This document shows positions 55,970 through 64,000 of a stretch of 64,000 nucleotides of DNA, one piece after another (positions within the stretch are counted from its first letter, which is position 1; each line of letters begins with the position of its first letter). A program made the position numbers and the translations under genes. The notes beneath the pieces are model-generated. The model worked only from the letters and a program-made list of their open reading frames with translations, was not told where the DNA came from and did no database searches. Source of the stretch: Orientallactaga sibirica (taxonomy: Eukaryota > Chordata > Mammalia > Rodentia > Dipodidae); assembly GCA_036365145.1 (NCBI GenBank), contig JAEOAD010001566.1, forward strand, positions 1 to 64,000, read 5' to 3'.

Positions 55970-58900
55970 TGAGTTTTTTTTTTCTTACATAGAAGTCCAA
56001 TCATTTGTAGCTAGGATCCACATATGAGAGAGAACATGTGACATTTGGCTTTCTGGGCCTGGGTTACCTCACTAAGTATAATCCTTTCCAGATCCATCCA
56101 TTTTTCCAACAAATTTCATAACCCATTTTTCCTTACTGCTTAGTAGAACTCTATTGTGTAATTGTGCCACATCTTCATTATTCACTCATCAGTTGAGGGA
56201 CATCTAGGCTGGTTCCATTTCCTAGCTATTGTGAAGAGAGAGGCAATAAACATGGTTGAGCAAGTATCTCTAAGGCAGTGAGATAAGTCCTTAGGATATA
56301 TGCCTAGGAGTGGTATAGCTGGGTCATATGGTAGATCTATATTTAGCTGTCTCAGGAACCTCCACACTGATTTCCAAAATGACTGGACCAGATTGCATTC
56401 CCACCAACAGTGTAAAAGGGTTCCTCTTTTTCTGCATCCTTGCCAGCATTTTAGTCATTTGTTTCCATGCTGGTAGCCAATCTGACAGGAGTGAGATGGA
56501 ATCTCAATGTAGTTTTAATCTGCATTTCTCTGATGACTAGGAATGTAGAACATTTTTTACATGTTTATATACCATCTGTATTTATTCTTCTGGGAACTCT
56601 CTATTTAGTTCCATAGTCCATTTTTAATTGGGTTGTTTTATTTCTTATTATTTAACTTTTTGAGTTCTTTGTATATCCTAGATATTAACTCTCTGTCAGA
56701 TGTATAGCTGCCAAAGATTTTCTCCCATTATGCAGGTTTCCTTTTTGCTCTATTAACAGTGCCCTTTGCTGTAAAAAAGCTTTTTAATTTCATGAGGTCC
56801 CAGCGGTTGATCTGTGGTTTCATTTTCTGGGCAATTGGGGTTATATTCAGAACATCTTTTCCAAGTCCAATATGTTGAAGGGTTTCCCCTTCTTTTTCCT
56901 CTAGCAGTTTCAGAGTTTCAGGTCTGATATTAAGGTCTTTGATCCATTTGGACTTAGTTCTCGTGCATGGAGAGAGAGAAGGATCTATTTTCATCCTTCT
57001 ACAGATACATATCCAGTTTTCCCACACCATTTGCTGAAGAAGTTGTCTTTTCTCCAATGAGTATTTTTGCGTTTTTGTCAAAGATCAGGTAGGTGGCTAT
57101 AGCTACCTGGACTTACATCAGGGTCCTCTATTCTGTTCCATTGATCTTGGTGTCTGTTTTTGTGCCAGTACCATGCTGTTTTTGTTCCTATGACTCTGTA
57201 ATATAGGTTAAAATCAGGTATGGTGATACCACCAGCCTTATTTTTGTTGCTCAATATTGTTTTAAATATCGGAGGTTTTTTATGCTTCCAAATGAATTTT
57301 TGGATTGTTTTTTCTATTTCCATGAAGAATGCTGTTAGAATTTTCATGGGGGTTGCATTAAATGTGTAGATTACTTTTGGTAGGATTGACATTTTCACAA
57401 TATTGATTCTTCCAATCCAAGAACATGGATGTCTTTCCATTTCCTTGTATCTTCTGCAATTTCTTGCTTGAGTGTTTTAAAGTTCTCATTGTAGAGATCC
57501 TTCACTTCCTTGGTTAAGTTTATCCCAAGGCACTTTATTATTTTTTTTGATGCAATTGTGAATGGGAATGATTCTCTGATTTCATCCTCTGTGTGTTTGT
57601 TGTCAGCATATAGGAAGGCTACTGATTTTTGTGTGTTTATTTTGTATCATGCTACATGGCTATAGGTGTTTATCAGCTCTAACAGTTTGCTGGTAGAGTA
57701 TTTAGGGTCCTTTATGTATAGAATCATATCATCTGCAAATAATGATAACTTGATATCTTCCTTTCCAATGTGTATCCCTTTTATGTGTGTCTCTCGCCTT
57801 ATTGCTATGGCTAAGACTTCCAGTACCATATTAAATAAAAGTGGGGACAGTGGACACCCTTGTCTTGTGCCTGATTTTAGTGGAAAAACTTCAAGTTTTT
57901 CTCCATTTAGTATTATGTTGGCTGTGGGTTTGTCATAAATAGCCTTTATTATGTTGAGATATGTTCCTTCTATTCCCAGTCTCTGTAGGACTTTTATCAT
58001 GAAGGGGTGTTGGATTTTGTCAAATGCTTTTTCTGCATCTAATGAGATGATCATGTGGTTTTTATCCTTCAGTCCATTTATATAATGTATTACATTTATA
58101 GATTTGTGTATGATGAACCATCCCTGCATCTCTGGGATAAAGCCTACTTGGTCGGGGTGAATGATCTTTCTAATATATTCTTGTATTCTGTTTGCCAATA
58201 TTTTGTTGAGAATTTTTGCATCTTTGTTCATGAGGGAGATTGGTCTATAATTTTCCTTTTTTAAAAATTTTTGTCTGGTTTTGGGATCAGGGTGATGCTG
58301 GATTCATAGAAGGAGTTAAGTAAGATTCCTTCCTCTTCTATTTTATGGAAAAGTTTAATAAGTATTGGTGTTAGTTCTTCCATGAAGGTCCAGTAAAATT
58401 CAGCAGTGAATCCATCTGGGCCTGGACTTTTTTTAGTTGGGAGATTTTTTATAAGTGCTTGGATCTCCATATTTGTTATAGGTCTATTTAAGTGGTTAAT
58501 TTCATCTTGATTTAACTTAGGTAGGTCATATAAATCAAGGAAATCATCAATTTCTTTCAGATTTTCAAACTTAGTGGAGTATATGTTCTTATAATATATC
58601 CCTATGATTTTTTTAAATTTCTCTGGTGTCTGTTGTAATGGTGCCTTTTTCATCTCTGATTTTACTAATTTGTGTCTGTTATCTCTTTCTTTTGGTCAGA
58701 TTTGCTAAGGGTTTATCAATCTTGTTTATCCTTTCAAAGAACCAACTTTTTGTTTCATTGATTCTTTGGATTTTTTTTTTTTTTTTTTTCTATTTCATTA
58801 ATTTTTGCCCTAATCTTTATTATTTCTTCCTGTCTACTGATTTTTAGTTTGCCTTGTTCTTCTTTTTCCAAGGCCTTAAGGTGCAGCATTAAGTTATTTA

Positions 58901-59808
58901 CCTATGACCTTTCTCATTTCTTATCATGGGCACTTAAAGCTATAAATTTCCCTCTTAGGTCTGCCTTCATTGTGTCCCAAAGGTTTTGGTATGTTGTGTT
59001 CTCATTATCATTTGACTCCATGAATTTTTTAATTTCCTTTTTAATTTCTTCATTGACCCATTCATCATTTAGTAGTGTATTGTTTAGTTTCCATGATTTT
59101 GTTAATGCTCTATAGCTTTTATTGTTATTAATGTGTAGTTTGATCCCATTGTGATCAGATAGAGTGCAAGAAATTATTTCAATTTTCCTATATTTGTTAA
59201 GATTTGCTTTCTGTCCTAATATATGGTCTATTTTAGAGAATGTTCCATGTGCTGCTGAGAAGAATATGTATTCTTCAGCATTTGAATGAAATTTCCTGTA
59301 TATATCTGTTAGGTCCATTTGTTCTACTACCTCATTTAATCTAGATGCATCTCTGTTTATTTTTTGCCAGGATGACTTGTAAGTTGGTGAGAGTGGGGTG
59401 TTGAATTCACCCATACAAGTGTGTTTGTGTTATCTGTGACCTTAGTTCTAATAGCGTTTGTTTGATGAAATTGGGAGCCCCCATTTTAGGTGCACATATG
59501 TTTAGGATTGTAATGTCCTCCTGTTTGAGTGTTCCTTTAATCAATATAAAGTGACCTTCCTTCTCTTTCCTAATTAATGTTGGTCTGAAGTCTATCCTGT
59601 CAGATGTTAGGATAGTGACCTCTGCTTGTTTTCTAGGCCCATTTGCTTGAAACACCATTTTCCAACCTTTCACCCTAAGATAGTGTCCACCCTTTGTAGA
59701 AAGATGAGTTTCTTGGAGGCAACAAATTGAAGGATCCGGCTTTTTAATCTAGTCTGCAAACATATGTCTTTTGGTTGGGGCATTCAGGCTGTTGATATTA
59801 ATAGTCAT
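55970..59808 (-). pseudogene. L1 ORF2 remnant (endonuclease, reverse transcriptase, C-terminal domain)
   Basis: Successive minus-strand frames give the endonuclease (59407-59673, then 58914-59414 with [10 protein letters not shown]), the linker (58261-58653 with KSPGPDGFTAEFYW), the reverse transcriptase (57647-58231 with [42 protein letters not shown] and the intact catalytic FADD in [13 protein letters not shown]) and C-terminal blocks (57078-57440, 56728-57081, 56182-56367 with [14 protein letters not shown]). The protein nicks target DNA and reverse-transcribes L1 RNA. At least five frame changes or stops separate these pieces, so no active enzyme is made although the catalytic motif survives. 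Confidence 0.88.
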
Positions 59809-59966
59809 TATTTAAAGGTGTGTATTTATTTTTGCCATTTTTCTTATTTTGTAGTTCTTCTGGTTTTACCTTTGCTCTCTTATATTAACAAGTATTTGAG
59901 TATGGTTTATTTTTTCCAGGTTCCTTATATGTGTGTTTTTCTATCTCTTCAGCATGGAGGATCCTT

Positions 59967-60829
59967 TCAAGTATTTTGTAGACCTGGTATTGTCTTCATA
60001 CATTCCATTAGCCTGCTTTTGTTGTGGAATGTCCTTATTTCTCCATCTATCAGAATGGATAGCTTTGTAGGATCAAGTAATCTTGGTTGACAGTTGTTAT
60101 CTTTCAGAACTTGGAATACATTACTCCAAGTCTTTCTGGCTTTTAAAGTTTGTGTTGAGTAAACTGCTGTGATTCGGATGGGCTTGGCTTTGTAGGTGAT
60201 TTGCCTTTTCTCTCTAGCTGCTTTCAATTTATTTTCTTTGGTTTGTATGTTTGGTAGCTTAATTATAATATGGTGGGGAGAGGTTCTTTCCAGGTTTTGT
60301 CTGTTTGGTGTTCTAAAGGCTTCCTGTATTTGCATTGGCATCTCTTTCCCAATTTGGGGGAAGTTTTCTTGTATGATTTTGTTGAAAACACCTACTTTGC
60401 CTTTGGAGTGAAATTCCTCTCCTTCTACTATACCGTGAATTGTTATGTTTGATCTTTTCATAGTGTCCCAAATATCTTGAAATTCCCATTCATACCTTTC
60501 TATTAGTTCATCTTTCTCTTTGTTGGACTGTATTAGATCTGCCACCTGGTCTTCTAGTTTATATATTCTGTTCTCTCCTTCATCCATTCTACTAAGTTTT
60601 TTATTTCACTGACTGTGTTCTTTATTGCTAGTATTTCTGACTCGGTTTTCTTTATTATTTCTATTTCCTTATTTATGTCTAATGTTGACCTCTTTATTTC
60701 ATTAAATTGATTTCCTTTGTGCTCTTTGATTCCTTTGATTTTCTCTTTGAGGTCTTTGAACTCTTTGATTTCCTCTTTGAGCTCTTTGAACACATTTATA
60801 ATCATTGTTTTGAAATCTTTCTCAGGCAT
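59967..60829 (-). pseudogene. L1 ORF1 remnant (RNA-binding chaperone), one frameshift
   Basis: The frame 60554-60829 (MPEKDFKTMIINVF, then a lysine/glutamate-rich coiled coil) overlaps 59967-60587, which continues the coiled coil and holds the RRM-like domain (MKRSNITIHGIVEGEEF, IQEAFRTPNRQNLERTSP, HHIIIKLPN) and the C-terminal domain (ITAVYSTQTLKARKTWSN, LLDPTKLSI). Apparently a single shift near 60570 separates the halves, so it is better preserved than the ORF1 at 24613. Confidence 0.88.
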
Positions 60830-62167
60830 TTTTCTCTAATTCAGTCTCACTGAAAGTCATTTATGGTGCATTAATACTTTTTGGTGGATTTATATTGTCT
60901 TGATTTTTTTTTTTTTGTTTCTTGTATTATAATGTAGAGATTTTTGCATCTTGGATTAATTTAATGCTTGGGTTTTCCAATTATCTGCAATAATATTAGA
61001 TGTGTCAATCTATCTGATGTTATATATCTTCAGGGTAGGAGTTTAAGGTGCTAGGTGTGGCTCTTAAAACTCTCAGAGTAACCCAAAAAGTGACCCTAGG
61101 TGTTTGGTTTGCCTGCTATGAGAGTATCCAAGTAGGCTGAATGGGACAGTATACAGACAAATTTTAAAAACTTAACTAAACAATGTACATACTCAATGAA
61201 AAACAGCACAGAGTATTTATGCAAAAATAGGTATTATAACAAACAGATCCTCTAACAAAGTCACAGACCCTTAGGATGTGTGTTTCCCCACACCCCTAAT
61301 CCTGTCTTCTGGTCTGTAGAGGATTCCAAGGTCAGCTTGTGACCAAGTGAGACCCTTCCCCAAAGAATGAAAGAAGAGGAAACAAAGTCACTATAACTGA
61401 GGAAGCAACAAATGATCAGCCCAAAATATAATTAGTTAAGAATGTCAAATCTGACCATCCTTCAGATTTAACATATAATTTACCTGGCATGGATGGTGCA
61501 ATTAGCCCTTCTGAATCAAATCTATATGCCAGGCTTATTTGGCGGGTAATCCCAGTTACGTTTTGGTACAGCTTCGATCTCAGCTATGGTGCATGACTGC
61601 TTAGGTCCTTCTTTGCTGTGCTCTGGGCTCAGGAAGGCCAATGGGGTCTGTGGTCACTGTTCTGATTGTGCCAGGTGCTGTGTAGATGAGCTCATTTCCC
61701 CAGGTCTCTGGTGCTTACTGGTGCTTGTGCTGAGGGTGGGGGAGGGGAGGCTGTGGATGATGGCTGAAGTCTGCCTGCTGGTCCATGTGATCCTCTTCCT
61801 CACAATCCACTCCATTGGTCTCTGCCATCCTCCTTCCATGTTTCTTGAGTTTGTGAGGAGGCCAGTGTGAGTGTAAAATCCCCTCACCTGGCTTTAAAAT
61901 CCTGAGTCTCAGGCAGAGCCTGGTGGCTGCAGCCACATGGAACTTGCCTCCACTGTTGGAGCCACTTCTGCCTGCTTCTGTGGGCTCTAGATGCTCTTGA
62001 TCTCTTCTACTTCTCTGCTATGACTGATAATTACTATACACCTCACTTTTTCGTAGAAGAGTGTATTTTCTGTTTTTTTTTTTTTCTTTCTTTCTTTCTG
62101 TTTTGCTTTTTCTCCCCTAGGCTGTTTTGGCATGGTTTCTATGCCACCGTCTTTATCAGAAGTCCTT

Positions 62168-62320
62168 TTATTTTTTTTAATCAAAGCAGGCTTTCACTGT
62201 AGCCCAGGGTGACTTCAAATTCATTATGTAGTCTCAGGTTTGGCCTCGAATTCTCAGTGATCCTCATACCTCTGTCTCTTAAGTGCTGGGATTAAAGGCA
62301 TGTGCCCACCAAGCTAGGCT
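62168..62320 (-). mobile_element. B1 SINE
   Basis: tatgtagtctcaggtttggcc, gtgctgggattaaaggcatg; T-rich tail at the left. Confidence 0.83.
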
Positions 62321-63002
62321 TGCCCACTTTTTCTTAAACAATTTTCTTTTATTTATAATATTTCTTTTTTCATGGTAGGGGAGGTTGTTCTATTTTCTTT
62401 ATATATTTTATATATGTATTTAGAAGTCAGAAGCCATGATGGAATTAAAATATGATAATAGATGTTATTGTATTTATTTAATTATAAAGATTAATTGACA
62501 GGACAATAGAAAGCAAGGTGTGGGCCCTTTAGCATCTTAGCTGTCAATGCAGCAGAAGTCTGATTGTAAATTGTCAAGAGCAGGTAATGCACGAGGGGGA
62601 GTCGAGGTGTAGAAGTCCCCATAATAATAAAGTAAGAATCTTTTTTTTTTGTTTTCTAAATAATTTTAGATGCCTATTATTTGCAATGGTTAAAACACTA
62701 TTAATAAACACTGGGTTGCCCTCTCAAAGTCATCTGGAGCCTATATACTATCTGATGGTACCAGTTTCCCTGTCAGCACTTGGCAGATAGCACACTGGCA
62801 GCTGAAAACTACTATAAAACTAAAAACATATATTTCACACACAGCCAGAACACACATTTTTTCAAAGACATTGTGATATGGCATTGTCATCCACAAAGTT
62901 AATTCTCGGGAACCACATAATCAAGTTACAAAGAAGGCAAAGTAACCCACCCTCCCATCTCCATAATGTTCTAAATAGTCTATCTTTTTAAAACAATATG
63001 CT
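62321..63002. other. No gene or clear repeat recognised
   Basis: AT-rich sequence; nothing supported. Confidence 0.45.
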
Positions 63003-63190
63003 TTTTTAAATTATTTATTTGCAGTCAGAAAGAGAGACAAAAAGAGAATGGGCATTCCAGGGTCTCTAGCCGCTGCAAACAAACTCCAGATGCATGAACC
63101 ACTTTGTGAATCTGGCCTTATGTGGGTGCTGGAGAACTGAATTAGGGTCGTTAGGCTAGTGTCTTAACTACTGAGCCATCTCTCCAGCCC
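63003..63190 (-). mobile_element. DIP-like SINE
   Basis: gggcattccagggtctctag, gggtgctggagaactgaa, gccatctctccagccc. Confidence 0.87.
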
Positions 63191-63259
63191 TAGTTTATCA
63201 TTTTGTGTTGACCTATATTCATAGCTGTCCTGGGAAAAATGTGGGTTGGACATTGCTGT

Positions 63260-63485
63260 TTAGATTCTTATGACTCCTGTAAAAAATGACCACAAACGTG
63301 ATAGCTTGAAACAGTGCAGAGATTCAATTTTGGGAGCCAGTGGTCCATAGTCATTTTCAGGGGTCTGAAGTCCATGTGTGAGATACTCAATTCATTTGGA
63401 GGCTCTAGCAGAGAATCTGACTGCTGTTTTGTTCCAGAAGTCACCTACATCCTTTGACTCACGTTTCTTTTGTTCATTGTCAAAG
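63260..63485 (+). repeat. MLT/MaLR-like LTR fragment
   Basis: gactcctgtaaaaaatgaccacaaacgtg and ggggtctgaagtccatgtg follow the layout of old MaLR LTRs. Confidence 0.45.
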
Positions 63486-63489
63486 CCAG

Positions 63490-64000
63490 TGTGATGGTTA
63501 AGTTTGTGTCAACTTGACTTGTTTAGGAATCCACAGACATTCCCCATAAGTGTGTCTCTGAGGTTGCCTGTAGGAAGGATTAACAAAAGGAATAATCCTT
63601 CCCCCAGGGATAAGGGATAATCCTTCCCCCAGGGATAAGCCTTCCCCCAGAGTGGGCGGCCCCTCTTGGAGGAGGGGGCTGGTTGATAAAAAGAAGCTCT
63701 TGGAAGAAAGGCTCTCTCTCTCCCACCTGGCTGCTGGTGCTGCTTGCTCCTTGCCACTGGGTGCTTGGTGTTTTCCGCTTGGTACTTGCTGCTTGGTGTT
63801 GCTGCTCTCCAGTGTGGACTGAAGACCAGGGTGGACTGAAGAACAGCGTCTCTCCAGGAAGCCTCCAGGTCTTCAGTGCCAGATTGGGACTGCTGAGGCC
63901 TCCAGCCTCGTGGCCTGAGCAGCTACCGGGTTCCTTGACTCTCAGACCTACAACCTGCTATTGCTGGACTGTGTAAGCTAATCCAATACATTCCCTTTTA
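63490..64000 (+). mobile_element. ERVL-type LTR, runs off the window end
   Basis: Begins TGTGATGGTTAAGTTTGTGT and matches the reverse complement of 37309-37848 along its length; the end near ctaatccaatacattccctt shows only a few dozen bases are missing. It carries three near-copies of aatccttcccccagggataa at 63593-63650, where the other member has fewer. The frames on both strands are LTR artefacts. Confidence 0.88.

Larger units (their letters stand above)
54262..62020 (-). mobile_element. Near full-length LINE-1, minus strand, inactive
   Basis: From 5' to 3' (descending): a 5'UTR-like region 62020-60840, ORF1 60829-59967, ORF2 about 59808-55970, and a 3'UTR 55740-54262 ending in the shared attgacaacttctttaattg terminus. 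A class II LTR is inserted in the 3'UTR (54956-55384). ORF1 and ORF2 are both split by frameshifts. The 5'UTR contains GC-richer blocks (61590-61960) that produce short antisense frames. At about 7.3 kb without the LTR this is close to full-length for a rodent L1. Confidence 0.88.

Noticed and set aside
61586..61936. Overlapping frames on both strands at 61586-61936
   Set aside because: Within the GC-richer 5'UTR of the minus-strand L1; no motif and antiparallel to each other.
63683..63976. 97-codon frame resembling the one at 37384-37713
   Set aside because: Similarity is due to both being in the same ERVL-type LTR; one is on plus and the other on minus because the LTRs are inverted.

Overview
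The window looks like repeat-dense, gene-poor nuclear DNA from a rodent. I found no intact host protein-coding gene, no rRNA or tRNA gene, no CRISPR array and no bacterial operon. B1 (7SL-derived) SINEs are present in many copies. A second abundant SINE has an ID/B2-like tRNA head (ctggagagatggcttagnggttaag), a body ending near ggccctggngngcc, a (CT)n stretch and an A-rich tail. From memory of the literature it resembles the dipodoid 'DIP' SINE, so a jerboa-type rodent is my best guess. That is inference, not a database result.

Layout. 1-1827: a short non-autonomous ERVL/MaLR-type provirus (5' LTR cut by the window edge) inserted in a SINE. 2046-9170: L1 3' ends with SINE insertions and one exon-like BTB segment resembling RCBTB1/2, broken by a stop. 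10077-12866: a recent tandem duplication of about 1.4 kb that copies a class II solo LTR and the 5' LTR of a second ERVL/MaLR-type provirus, which ends at 14438. 15018-20800: SINEs, L1 3' pieces and MaLR-like LTRs. 21100-28585: a degraded plus-strand L1 whose 5'UTR is split by a minus-strand class II provirus (21539-24045) that lost its middle. 32190-34385: a candidate pseudogene, a three-level nest (L1, ERVL LTR, solo LTR) and an unidentified exon-like ORF. 36170-36510 and 51772-54190: hAT transposase fossils. 36580-39705: an L1 fragment holding an ERVL integrase-dUTPase remnant between direct repeats of about 325 bp. 40939-41500: a 53-bp minisatellite split by a SINE. 43751-45493: two processed pseudogenes tail to tail (spermine synthase and SNRPF). 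54262-62020: a near full-length minus-strand L1 with a class II LTR in its 3'UTR. 63490-64000: another ERVL-type LTR running off the end.

No genes work together here; the content is layers of mobile elements. The most informative signals are structural. Target-site duplications of 5 and 6 bp define several elements exactly. Three ERVL/MaLR-type insertions lie beside unusually long direct duplications (30, about 325 and about 1396 bp), which normal integration does not explain. Coordinates of old repeats are read by eye and may be off by 5-30 bases.
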